Shown here in pieces: positions 41,050 through 53,658 of a stretch of DNA of 64,000 nucleotides. Position 1 is the first letter of the stretch, and each line of letters opens with the position of its first letter. Below the pieces are notes generated by a model, which was given only the letters and a program-made list of their open reading frames with translations, was not told where the DNA came from and searched no databases. Source of the stretch: Cinnamomum chago (taxonomy: Eukaryota; Streptophyta; Magnoliopsida; Laurales; Lauraceae). A program made the translations under genes and the position numbers. The DNA lies in contig CP142453.1 of the NCBI GenBank assembly GCA_038049695.1, positions 33,026,501-33,090,500 on the forward strand, in the 5' to 3' direction.

Positions 41050-41410
41050 TCAGGCATCCACTGGGATCCTGTGGTTCTCATGGGGACCGGGCCAAGTTTG
41101 GTCCCCATGAGTTTGTCCACCTAGCACGGCTGTACATGTATACTCCAAACAAAAAGTCTACACACCCCGGGGTGCATATGGACCATTGCACCCTTGGATC
41201 CAATGGTCCATATGCACCCCGGGATCCAGTCGGGGTATAAATCCCGGGGTGTGTAGCATGGCTCTACTCCAAATGTCGGAGTATACATGTATCTTCAAAG
41301 AAGCTTCGCTCAAGTTAGGTTGATTACTTATATGAGTCTAAAATCTCATCCTTTCTGCTGCTAATTGCTTATTTTGCAATTCTTCTGCTAATTGCTTTTT
41401 CTCACTTGGA
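41050..41410. repeat. Palindrome-rich foldback next to the virus end
   Basis: Three nested or adjacent inverted repeats. A hairpin near 41079-41116 has CTCATGGGGACC arms. An outer pair at 41131-41146 and 41277-41293 has TACATGTATACTCC-type arms. An inner MITE-like pair, TCTACACACCCCGGGG at 41157-41172 matched at 41242-41256, encloses a further near-perfect stem (arms around 41173-41190 and 41200-41216). A TATAAAT lies at about 41236-41242 and could act as a host-side core promoter. From 41300 to the kinase ATG I see only plausible 5' UTR. Confidence 0.65.
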
Positions 41411-43073
41411 ATGAGTCCCCTCGATTTCTTGTTCAAGAAGAAGAAGAAGAGTAAGTTTTCTGAACATTGCTTCTCATGTTCTGAATATTAGGGCTTTCCG
41501 ATCATTGCTTCTAAAAAAGTGTTTGAAAATTGTTGTAATTCTCGAAGGGTTTAATGACGGGGTTTTCTTCATTATTTGTTTGGAAATGTTGTGAAATGAG
41601 TCCAATTATAACTGATTTGGTGGTAATTGTTTAAACAAATCTCAACACCATTTTCTAAATAAATGTGTAAAATGTTTTTCTCTACTACCTTCTTTTTGGG
41701 GTAACAAAGAGAAGAAGAGTCGAGTCCCCTGCAGCAGTAGGACCAAGGTTTGGGATTTTTTTGGTTGTCCCTTCTACTTCTAAGTTGGGCTACTGGTAGC
41801 GGTCAGGCTAGGAGTGCTGATCCTGAAAGACCCAGGTATCGATCCCTCATCCCTGGGCATATGTGGGTGATAGTAAAGTGTCAATGCTTGTGCTGCTGCT
41901 TCTGTTTTTTATGTTATTTTTAAATTTGTGTTTGTTGTGTAGTTGAAAAATAATTGAATTTAATGTTCAACAAGGAAAGTTATGTCATGTTCTTATTCTT
42001 ATTATTATCATTATGTTTTTTTTTTCATCTTTATAGGACATCATCCTATATTGGGAAGAAGACAGGGAGAACAAGGGTGGTTGGAAGACGGTGCTCGGTT
42101 GTTAAAAGAAGTAATCTCTTCTTGCGATGGCAGAGGCTGCTACCCGATCCGAATGTTCTCTGCTTTAGAAATTGAACAGGCTATAGGGCAACCCTTTCAC
42201 CAAGTTGTGTATTACGTTGCTTACGAGGGAACTCACGAAGACCGCCAAATCATCATCAAGGTATATCGAATAGAAAAACGAGAAATGGCTTTCAACGAAA
42301 TAGCCACGGTGACCCAAATCAAGCATGCTAATGTGGGGAAGCTTTTGGGTTGCTGTTTTGAGATGGAACAGCCAATTTTGATATTTGAAAAGGTACCCTT
42401 CATTCTGTGTAACCGTCTTCATCAGGCAAACCCATCATCAAGTCCAATTTCATGGGAACATCGCTTAAGAATAGCTATTGAGATCGCATATGCAGTCACC
42501 TATCTCCATATAGGAACTTCCAGGCCCATTGTCCATAGAGACATAAAAAGCTTCAACATCTTATTGGATGAACACTACAAACCCAAATTATTTGATTTCT
42601 CACTCTCAATAACGATTCCTTTGGGGGAAACACAGGTGCAGACGCCAACAGTTGTAGGCTCATTGGGATATATTGATCCTGCTTATTTTCATACAACTTT
42701 TGTGAGTGAGAAGACTGATGTTTATAGCTATGGAGTGGTACTCCTTGAACTTTTATCTGGAAAGAGAAGATTTACTATGGATCCTAATGGCGATAGAAAA
42801 GATCGGTTGCATGAATTTATCGATAAAGAGTCCACAGAGAAAGAGGAGAGACTTGAATTGATTTTAGACAACGGCCTTTCGATGGATGTTAGACAAGTGG
42901 AGCAAGCAATGGCTTGTATGGAGGTCGCAGTTGGATGCATATCAATAAATCCAGACGAGAGGCCGGCAATGAAGGAGGTGACACAACAACTAATGCAGAT
43001 AGAAAGAGGTGAGCTTCCTCTTTCATCTTCTTTGTTGCGAGTACAACAACTTGGAAAGTGTAAGGTAGATTAG
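41411..43073 (+). CDS. ZED1-related (WAK-like) receptor-like cytoplasmic kinase
   Basis: Two exons: 41411-41450 and 42037-43073. The GT donor is at 41451 and the AG acceptor at 42035-42036; the join is in phase and gives 358 residues starting MSPLDFLFKKKKKR. There is no signal peptide or membrane segment, so it is a cytoplasmic kinase. A segment like LLKEVISSCDG..PIRMFSALEIEQA precedes the kinase domain and is typical of ZED1-related kinases (ZRKs), which act as immune pseudokinase partners of the NLR ZAR1 in Arabidopsis. The glycine loop is not recognisable. Lys88 (IIIKVY), His180-Arg181-Asp182 and the NILLDE Asn are present, but the DFG motif reads DFS (200-202). Activity is therefore doubtful. 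A polyadenylation signal is at 43169-43174. An alternative ATG at 41982 would need intron sequence and is less likely. Confidence 0.8.
41795..41890 (+). mobile_element. SINE-like tRNA-derived repeat in kinase intron
   Basis: Has an A-box-like TAGCGGTCAGGCTAGG followed about 35 bases later by a B-box-like GGTATCGATCCC. No clear poly(A) end or target duplication seen. Confidence 0.4.
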
Positions 43074-43168
43074 AGTCTCCCCTGCATAGTCCTTGTTTGA
43101 TTGGGAGTCTTCTCTCTCTGTTGGTCTCTAATACTATGGTTTTTACCACTGTATTCACTGTCAGTTTC

Positions 43169-43174
43169 AATAAA
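43169..43174 (+). terminator. Polyadenylation signal of the kinase gene
   Basis: AATAAA about 95 bases after the stop codon. Confidence 0.6.
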
Positions 43175-43194
43175 ACGCATACTTTAGCAATAGT

Positions 43195-44285
43195 ATTAGT
43201 GCGCGATTGTGTCCACTAATCCCAACCGTTTGTCTGCAGGGTCCTTTTTCTTAGGCAGCTTTAGCGTTCACTCGACTGCTACGGTTCATCAGATGGACCA
43301 AATTTGACGCATTCACTTGTTATTCACGGTTGGATAAAATTAAAAAAGGAAAGAAAAAAAAAAAAGATTACTCCTAGTTAAAACCATTCAACTTGGTTCA
43401 TAGATCGAAGAACTAAAATCATTTAACGAGGTTGATATTTTGTATATCCTTAGGTATTATCATTTAGAACTTCCCATCTCCCGCCTTCCCCAGGATTGGC
43501 GTGGCCCCTTGTAGGCCCAAGAGTTTATGGATAACTTGAGAGTTCTTGGTTCGATCCTCAAAAGACAATGTACGTTCGCGCTCTATGCCATAACCAATTA
43601 TGAGTGAACGGAGTTACGGGTGGGACTCACTTTATAAGGTAGGCGCAGGGCAACAAAGCAAAGTTCCAACAATCTTAACGGTCGTTGTAATCTCCTGATT
43701 TGAGCGGAAGTACACATAGATTGGGTTAAAAAGGTCTATAATCGAGATTAATCATAATACATCTGGAATCTCCTCTGTGATATGACCTAATCCTCCAAAT
43801 GACAGCCAGCAAATGAACCCTTAAAGAAAGATAACACAGTGGTCCAGCTGTTCAATGCCAGACAGCACATGCAGTTGAAATCAATATTTCAAGCAGACTT
43901 ACCAATAAAAATTAGGGGGAAGTGACATTACTTTAGTAGTTATCACCCTCAGTCTCCATGAATAAAAATACACCCCCCCTTTCATTCTCTATACACTATA
44001 ATCAAAGAGATCAAAGTACTAAATGGTAATCAGACTATTGAACTGCCTCTTCAAATTGGCAAAACAAGGGTGGCAGATGGGCCATCAGAGTCCTCACTCC
44101 CTCAACTATCAACAACAAATCCTGAAAATGTACACCAGCGCTTGGGTAATGATCGGGAAGAACCCACGAAACCATACAACCACAGATTGTGCCTCTCTTG
44201 ATTCTTTTGTTGAAAGCAAACCCACATCTGGGATTTATCTTTCAGACAGTATGGACCAGAAGAAGCAACCATGAGAGGAAGATGG
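43195..44285. other. Intergenic stretch between convergent genes
   Basis: No open frame of note. A region at about 43480-43690 has a B-box-like GGTTCGATCC and may be an old SINE. The part close to 44285 is the likely 3' UTR of the minus-strand glycosyltransferase gene. Confidence 0.4.
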
Positions 44286-47200
44286 TCATGTTCCCATGTG
44301 GAGATGCTCCAAGCCAGGGGGCGATAACGGAGGAATCGCTGCCTCAGAAGCATCACTGATCTCCAATACCTTCCTTGATACTGCCTGAGATTTAGTGCCA
44401 CTTTTTGTTTCAATATTAGTCTTGGATGGAAGGGATTGGGATCCGCTTGCTCTAGCACTGGGGACTAAAGAAGAGTTGATGCTTTGCAGGTTTTGTTCAG
44501 TAGGAGATAACTTCGGTTTCGCACGTGTTTGTGCAAACACAATTGCTGAGCTGAAGACACCAGACTCCCTCAAGCCTTTTATTATGGCCTGCGAGGAAGT
44601 GAGAATGGTTAGATAGGAATTTCAGGAAACTGAAGACAATTGTAACAATTTGTATGGAGTACTAAAGAGTAAGTTTACCATGGGTGCATAAATACGGGTC
44701 AAGATGCCCTTCCTGAGAAGCTTCATGTTTAATGCTGTATCAGTCCATACAATGTGTTCTCGATACCTATAGAAGGGAACTGTATTTCAGAATAAGATGC
44801 ATAAAACTTGAACCAAGTACAACAAAAAAAGAAAAAGGACTCCCGAGGGGGCATACAGAAAAAATCATAAAGGCAATAACTATCAAATTGCAGGCTACAA
44901 CACAATGCTCTCGTAACTGGGAAGCAAACATTCCATACAGCATCAGAAACTTCAAACTTTTCTTTTTTTTAATTTTTTTTATAAGAGCTTTTTCCTAGAG
45001 AAACACAAGGACAACCTACCACAAGTTTGAACCCACGCCCCCACCTCCTAATGTAAGTGTATTTACCACCACACCAACACAGCATCGAGTTTAAAATCTA
45101 CTTATTCATGATGTAGCCTTGCCAATTGGGGGATCACATAGTGCAGGCACCCAGGCATGTAATTTTAACAGAGACAAGGACTTCAGATGTATGTTTTGAG
45201 GGGCAATTGGTACTAAGATATGTAAGACCAATTTACAGGCTGCAAGACGAAAACATTTGAAGATAGTGCATGGAGACAAATAATGTCTTGCTGTGGCTCC
45301 AAGCAAAGCACCAATCACAGGATATCTCAACAATGTCCCATGACATCTTATTATGCCATTTCCTCCTAGACACAAACACTGGTATATAGTACCGGGTTCC
45401 ATAGTGGACTAAACAACAATTAGTATTGTTACAATCTAGGGAAAAAGGGCACTCCCAAGAAAACATTTCTGAAGATAGATGAGGCAAATATTCACAGGAA
45501 CTATGATCAAGAAAAAAAAATTTAAATATTTCGTAATGTGTGTTCTTTAACAAAAATAATTTATGTAGGATAACACAACAATTCTTGAAATGCTGGGTCA
45601 AAATAGACCCCTAAGACTAACCCATATAACATTGATTTAAAATAGTATTGAATGGAAAAGACTAACCAAGATAGATGTGATAATTGAAGGTAATGATGAT
45701 TTATATATGTCTACTCACTAGCGCATTTTGGTTTGTCTGAATGCATTTTTCATTACACCTATATGAGCTGATAATGAAATTAATATAGTGCCCTTGATAC
45801 AATACGTCGGTTATGTAAAAAGAAAAGTAATAGGTATTCTAATGCCCACTATGGTTGTTAGATAAGACACCTTTTATCCCTGTCTGAATCCAATAGACGT
45901 TACATACGTCAAAATCATCATCATCTTAGCTTTTTCCCATCAAATTTGGAGCCAACTTAACATGTTCTACTCTTACATGCGTAAAAAATGAAGAGAAATC
46001 ACTGCATCATCCTCTCAAGATTATAGTTTGTTCTCGATAATGCATTATCTAGCACGTGAGGTCATGGTTTGGTGATATGGACAGTTGATCCGAAAGGTCT
46101 CACTGTAAATGCTTACTACACCAAAATCTATTAGCAGACATCTTCGAAAATAACAATAAGAATTACATCACATTTGGATTTAAAATAATAGTTAAAAATG
46201 CTTTACTTTCTATTTTTTGGAAGGTAAGTACTCAAACACTCATCCACCCACACTCACACAAGTCCCTCACCAGCTGCTATAGCCAGGGATCAATCCGTGG
46301 TTGTTTCTATGGAAGGTCCCTTACCAACAGAGCTACCAGTGGATTGGCAAATCTTGTATACATTTTGGATCAAACCTTGCAGTTGCAACACTCATTTTCA
46401 TTTAAAAATATGAAATTTCCTCAATAATGTAAGAATGATATCGGTCATCCATTTCTCACAAAAATGTCACTGGTTCTCAAGATATCGGCAATAATGTAAC
46501 ACTGGTTGGTTATGAAATGTGACAAAATAAATAAACAAATAAATTATCTGCACCATATATTACCAGCGCAACATTTCCTCCTCTGTAGCGGTTGAAGCAA
46601 TTATGAATGCCTGCAGGAAAAAATGCTTAGTTAATACCGAGACTTGAAAATGGTAGTAGCTGATAAGCATATACTTCACCAAGAACAATATAATGTGCAT
46701 ATTCCATTTTAGAAGAAGTTTAACAAAAGTCCCCATAAAATGATATATTATGGAATATTAAACTTTTTAACTCTAAATCGAAGAAAAGCAAGCACTTGAT
46801 CTGAATGGATAAATTAAGCAACCATAGAAATGACAGAAGCAGCGGCCAAAAAGATATAGGAACTTACTTTTAAAGCTCTAATTCAACAAAACCACAAGTG
46901 ACAAAATTTTGAAAGAAACAAAAAAGAGAAAAGATTATTCAAATTATTCGTTATCACTCAGCAAAAGAAAGACATGCCTTTAGATCACCTTAAATGTTTC
47001 TACATTAGATCAATACCTCCATTCAGCAGATGCCTGAAACATGGACGTATTCATCCGCATTCCATCTACTCCAACAATTTCAAGAGCAAACAATACATCA
47101 CCTCAAGAGTGATAATTGATTACCTTTATAACAACGCATAGGGGTATGACCTTTTTTTCCCACAAAGGTGGTATCACTATTTACTCTACCAATTTCTTAT

Positions 47201-50200
47201 TAGAAACCAATGCGAATATTACACATGTAAGAAAACGGACGCACACACAAACATAGATTATATGTGGTGGGAGTTCTTTTAACCTTAAAAATTGGAAGAA
47301 CAAAAGAGGACAACCAGCACAGAAAATATTTCTCAAAAGCAGCTTGCTGAAAGGTTCTAAACCCTATCCAGAAATGAATTTTCCCCAAACAAGCCCTAGG
47401 TCTTTCCTGTCTACCAATAACATTATACATATTTCCACAACCTAAACATGGTGGGCTTGGACAAAGCTTCCTCTTGAGACTGACCTAAGGACCTGTTTGT
47501 GCGGCATCCATAGCCGTATCCTCTTCTGCAGCAGCACGATTCCAACCCCAGAGTTTGGACTTCGAATTCCTCTCATCTCGCAGATAAGACGGCCAAAAAA
47601 ATGGATTCATCAGCAATTCTCACCTGCACCAAACAGCTTATCGAGGAAGGCACCAGACTTTGCCTTGTCTTTCTGCGGCAACATGCATGCACAAAAACAC
47701 CCTAAAGTCCACTCTATGTAGAAACTCTCTCTTTTTTTTTATCCCTGAATGGTCACTCTAAGAAAAATTGTTATCATCTATGAAAAATTAATGAACTTTC
47801 TGAATGTAGAGTTTTAATGCTTCTATCAGAAACAAATGCATGCTTTGGACATCATGCATAAACATAAAAGGGATCCCATGATAACAAGGCTGTGACTTTC
47901 TACCCTCTGCCAATACATACTAAAGGTGAAGGGCTTTTTTAGTCTTTTAAATTAATAAAGTCCAAAGTTCAAACTAATGTTCTAAAACGCTAAGCCATGA
48001 CACAAAGGCATTCCAATTGCCGTAAGTGAGAGGTGTAAGCCTCAACATGTGGGGCATAAGTTTCATGAGCATGCCCATTTTTATTAATAAATAATTACAA
48101 AAATTGTCATATAACTTTTGTTATAAATGAAGATAGTTTTAATTTGGGTGTTACAACTTCAAACCATTGAAATGAGTTGACTAGAATTCATTTTAGTTAA
48201 CCCTAGTTACAATAGTCTTGAATTAAAAAAAAAAAAAAAAAAAAAGTTCTTAAAAGTAAAAATTTCTCCACAAATTTTGTTTAAAACAAAATGCATTAAT
48301 GGAGGGTACCCCTTAATATGATGTTTGACTGAAGCACATGCTTCATCAATGATGTACACACCAAATGACTCATACATTGAGGTGTACACCCCAAATGCAA
48401 GCCACAACTCAGACTTGCCCCAGGTTATCTTTGGGACACATCACCCCAAGGCAGCCTCGAGTAAAATACCCTAAATGCTTCTAAAAGTAATTTAAACTGA
48501 AACAGATAAAACAATAAGCAGGATCAATACGGTACAAGTATCTCAAAAAAATAAGTATACACATGAGCGAATATCAATAATAACTGTTACTGTATATCTT
48601 AAAGGAAATTGACCAATATGCAACACTCACAGCTCTGTCAAACTCCAACATGAAGCATCTTTTAACATCCTCCTTTGTAGGTTTGCAGCCACACCGATCA
48701 CGCCTAGAAGTCAAGTCTGAAAATTTGGTGTATGTGTAGTGTAAAACTGCAGCTTCCTCAAGTTTGATCTCACTATCAAAGAAAGCATATCGTAAAATCA
48801 GAAATATAGCTAATACTGCCGTCATCAATTTTTTTTTCATTTGAAACTGCAAATCCCACTCTAGTTTAATGAAAATATATAATGGTTCTTATAAAGGAAA
48901 ATAACAGATAGCCATTAAAGGCCCCTAAGAATATAAAAGTGTAATAATCATAATCTCACTTTGGAGTCTTCATATAGTTGTGCCATCTGTGTGCACCATT
49001 AGGCCGGAGATGATCTTGAATTCGAGCTGCTGATTTTCCATTTCCATAGGTCAAGAAGTAGTTAGGGTTACCACGTGTTGCTTCCTTGTACATGCCAAAG
49101 TAAGTCTCCTTTGGAAGATGGTCATAGTTCTTCTTGAACATGGAGACCTATCAACCAACAAAAAAGGAAATTATGTGGATAGGATACAGCAGCAGAACAG
49201 AAAAGGTTGAATTGGTCCACAAACATTTAATGCAAAACATAAGGATGGCAATTTCTAAAAATTTCAGAATCAATTAAAAAATGATGTAAGGAGAATAATT
49301 GTCTGACATGGTGAGGAGAAGACAACAATTTTTATAGTAACTTCAGCATAACAGCTAAACCTTATTAATTATGTTTTTATATCCGTTAAATGATTGTGTA
49401 TTTACCTAGAATTTGCTTTCCAACAATTATGTACTAAGCCAAGAATTTGGTTCTCTCTCGTGATGATACAATAAATTACACTTCCATTTTCACAGTCAGC
49501 TCTCTTAAACAAAGACAACACTGACATACCAACAACTGGAACTGGATTGCGAATTAGAACAATCATGTTAAGAATCTCAAGACAAGGTCATTCTCAGTAA
49601 CAGTTCACTCTGTGGGGCCCACCTGAATGGAAGGAAACTTAGGGGTTTGAAAGGTTTCTTGATGAACTACCTACGCAAAAAAAATAAAAAAGAAACTATC
49701 TGCTCAAGAGGTACTGTTTTGAGGGCTTCAAAGTTGTCCAAATCCTAGCCGTTTGTTGGATGGGTGCAACCTGCATGATCAATTGAAGGGCCTACAGATC
49801 TCGGATGAGTGTCAAATTTGGGATAGCGCTTCACGATAGCTGAGGGAATGAGTGAAAAAGGTTTAGATTGATCATATGACTGGTGGACCACACTAGCTGG
49901 ACCATTCCGAGGCCTGGAACGGCCTGGCTGTTGCTGAAAATTTTCACTCAAGACAATTAGATACCAGTGAACTAACAAGGGACACCAGCAACTGAATAAT
50001 AAAAAGGCTAAGGGAACAGTTAAATGAACTTGTACTAGTGACTTAGTCACGAGTAACTAAATTGGAGTATCTGGTGCTCCCAAATGAATATAATTCAATT
50101 GAATCGGAAAAAGCCTAAAATAGATCAAACTCAAAACAGATGTACAATCAAATATGAAAATATCACGCATTGATTGGGCCCCGATTTAAATGGATTAGAA

Positions 50201-53200
50201 GCACATTGAACCGCTCAAAATGATCCAAATAAATTAAGGCTAAATCCAACACAGAATCCACGAACTGCTCTTGCATCAGTTAGAAGTCACGCATATCAAT
50301 GAACTTTCGTTTTACACCTACAATAGTCATATTGCCAAAAATATAGTTGACAAATGAGATTATTTACCTCGCTGAAAGGGTCTTTTATATCATCACGCTC
50401 AATACTACTTTCCTGAAACATCAGAAAATGTCACCACAAAAATTAAGGTAAAAAAGGAATGTCATCAAGCAACGAACATATGTTCCACTCACATAATTAG
50501 GAAAAATGACCATATCAACATTGCTGGGCACATCCAAGAGCAACTGCCTCAAAGAATACTCCCGAGCACCTGCTGGGTGTATTAGCTCATCAGTATCGAG
50601 ATGGATGATCCAATCCATGCCAGCATCCTAGAAAACAAAAACCTTAGTAAGTTCTTGTTTCATAAAGAGACTACATTGTAATGAAAATTTTAAATGCATT
50701 ACAAACTTCAAGAGTAACTTGTAGAGATTATTGCAGGCAAAGTTTAAAAGATTATACTGCTATGGCAAGCGAAACCAACTTATTGCAAAAAATGGTACAG
50801 GCGATGCCAACAAGATTAGGGTTAAGGGATGTAGGAAGGTAATCGATATTCTTTGCAATATTGTATTTGCATCACCAATTAAAGCATAAGCTGCAGTTGA
50901 TATTCAGGAAGAGATGGATTTGCAGCCATGGATTGCTAGAGATGATGAACAAGGAAAGAAAATGCGGAGAATCAAGCAAAGAATCGTAAAATTAATGGTT
51001 GAGCTGATGAGGAACCATGATATAGACCAGAAGCCTCGATAATTTTATCAAGTGCTTCAGGTATTCTCCTTGTGCCACAGATGGAATGCTTGTTGATTGA
51101 GAAGCACGCACTTCACCACAGCTAGCAGTAAAGAAATTTCTGTTTAGTTCTCTTTATTACGAAATCAAATTTCTAATGAATGGAAGGTGTAAAGACTTGG
51201 TTTCAGCCGGATATATTCACATAAATAAAACACTCCCCTGCTAAAGATGAAGTTAAGGAGGTTCACTCCGTGTGGTCCTATTCTAGGGCTATCAACAGGG
51301 TGGATTCACACCAGATTCACATCTGCACGTGTCTGGCCAAATTTTAGTCCAGCCCTGACATGGATCCTGGAACTTGGATTGAGGCCTGCCTGCTAATGGT
51401 TATGGGAGCCAAGTCCCACTCAATAAACCCAAGTCAAACAATCCTGAATCCCAATATCAAGGTCTGTCCAGACAAGTGCCAGATCCTAAATTTAGGTCCG
51501 AGACAGGGTCTGGCCTGTTGGGCCAATCTGGAAATGAGAATCCGGTATTATCACATTCAGGCCTCAAGGGCAGATCCAGGCTGGACGTTGGTCCATTGAC
51601 ACCCCTATCCTCTCCTGTCTGCTTCAGTTTATATTTGTTTTTTCTTTAATAAATTATAACCAATTTAAAAAAGAGAAATAGAGATATTGGATAATATTAT
51701 GGACTGTTAGAAAGAATCTCACATACCCGGGCCATGACAATAGCCATCTCCATATTAAGGGACTGTTTGACAAAGAGTTCGTAATTGCAAGGCTTATAAA
51801 AGAAGCTCGCAAGCCAAGTCTCATTCCAAATTCGGCTGAAGATCCAAAACCAACAAAGATATGAATAAGAGATTAGAATAGTAATACACGAATGATGTAA
51901 TAACTAAATAGACTAAACTAACACTAAAAAAAAACAAATAGAGAACAAGCAAGCACCGGCAGAGCATAACAGAATAGTGAACCAATTGGCTTATGCTATA
52001 TCATTAGTGATCATAGTAGGGGCAATGACATTGAAAAAACAAAAGGAACGAAAGATCAAAGATGGAGAAGATACTGCAAATGAAACATATTTATTTAATC
52101 AGGTAGATTAGTAATCAAATAAGTCTAAGAATAGAATAGCACCTAATCTGTATAGAAAAGAAATCGTTGTCATGCACTAGAAAAACTTTCCCACAATTCC
52201 CCGTGATTGTTTAAAAAATTGGCCGAGTACGAGTCATATAAACTCGGCACATACTGAGTCGGGTCCTATGGGACTCGGACTCAAAATCATGGGACTCCGC
52301 CGAGTCGCATGAGACTCGGCCGACTCGCCCGACTTGGACATGCGACTCGGCCATGCGATTCGATTGACTCAGCCATTTGACCATAGAACTCGGCCCTCTA
52401 AACATTTTATTTGAAATTGGGACTCGGCCCGACTTGGCCGAGTTGACTTGGACTCAGCCATGGCCGAGTCGGGTCCTGAGTCCGATTTTTTAAACCTTGT
52501 CGTGAACTAAGTATCTGATGACTGCATAATGTTAATAGAAAATCAGCAATGAAGTTAAAGATGATCAACATTTTGATCTCGTCTTAGCACTAACTGATGA
52601 GTATGTAGACCGATATTGTATCTAATGAAGGCGGCAAGGAGATCAATTTACATATTAACTAGTGGCTCACACCATTATTGAGCCCATGGTCCACATGGAA
52701 CCATGTCATGTCCAGAAATGTGACGCTATGATCTACCCTTGAACGTGTTTTGCTTATGTTGATTTTTCTGCTTTACCTTTTATCATTTAAGTTGTAAGGG
52801 AATTTCTGTCTTTTGTTTTTATTTCAGTTATAATCGTTAGGATCAAAACATGATGTCTAATCCTGTGGCGAAGAATAATTTTTAAGGCAACATGATGTTA
52901 TGAAAACTAAATACGCAACACAAGAGCTGGTCAACTATTCCATTCTCTATACTTTTCAGAGTTTTATGCTTAGTTCAACCCACAACCTAGGGTTTTAAAC
53001 ATGTAAAGGCCATAAAGACACTGAGAATTGAAAGTTTGGAGGCAAGTTGAGGCTCTTACCAAATGCCTAGACATGCTATAACCTCAGGCTCTTGATGAAG
53101 AAGGTGATTTGAACCTGAAGGAGAATTTGTAAACAAGTTTTATGTTCACAAACTGGTGATAGGACAGTCAACAATGGACAGACAATACTATCCTGCGGAG

Positions 53201-53613
53201 AGGAAGGCAGGGGTGGACAGTGTTGGATGTCACATTGGATATCCCAGAGTACAATGGTAATTACAAAGGAGATGTTTGACACGAAGGTCAAGCTATCACC
53301 ATCAAGCTCAAGGGACAGGCATTATCATGGTGGGCATGGATGAAAATATCGGCCGTGGCGGCGCTATTTGGGAAAAATCGGGTATCGCACCCGTAGCGGC
53401 CCGTAATGCGTAGCGGCCGATACAGGCCGCCACGTTACTGTGGCGCCGCTACAGTGAACAGTAAAGGAAGAAGAAAGGAAAGGAAAAAAAAAAAAAAAAA
53501 AAAGAAGGGGAAAACAGGAAGAAAGGGGGAAAAATAAAGACAGTGAGCAGTAAAGGAAGAAGACAGGAAAGAAAAAAAAAGAAGAAGAGGAAAACAGGAA
53601 GAAAGGGGGAAAA

Positions 53614-53658
<45 letters not shown>

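Larger units (their letters stand above)
44767..46563 (-). other. KOB1-like intron with two SINE-like repeats
   Basis: Intron between the exons ending in LRW and starting with YREH. It holds the tRNA-like repeats at about 45010-45086 and 46228-46345. Nothing else recognisable. Confidence 0.6.

Noticed and set aside
45106-45601. Overlapping minus-strand frames of about 100-120 codons.
   Set aside because: They lie in a KOB1-like intron, have no recognisable motif, and have Cys/His/Phe-rich composition typical of chance frames.
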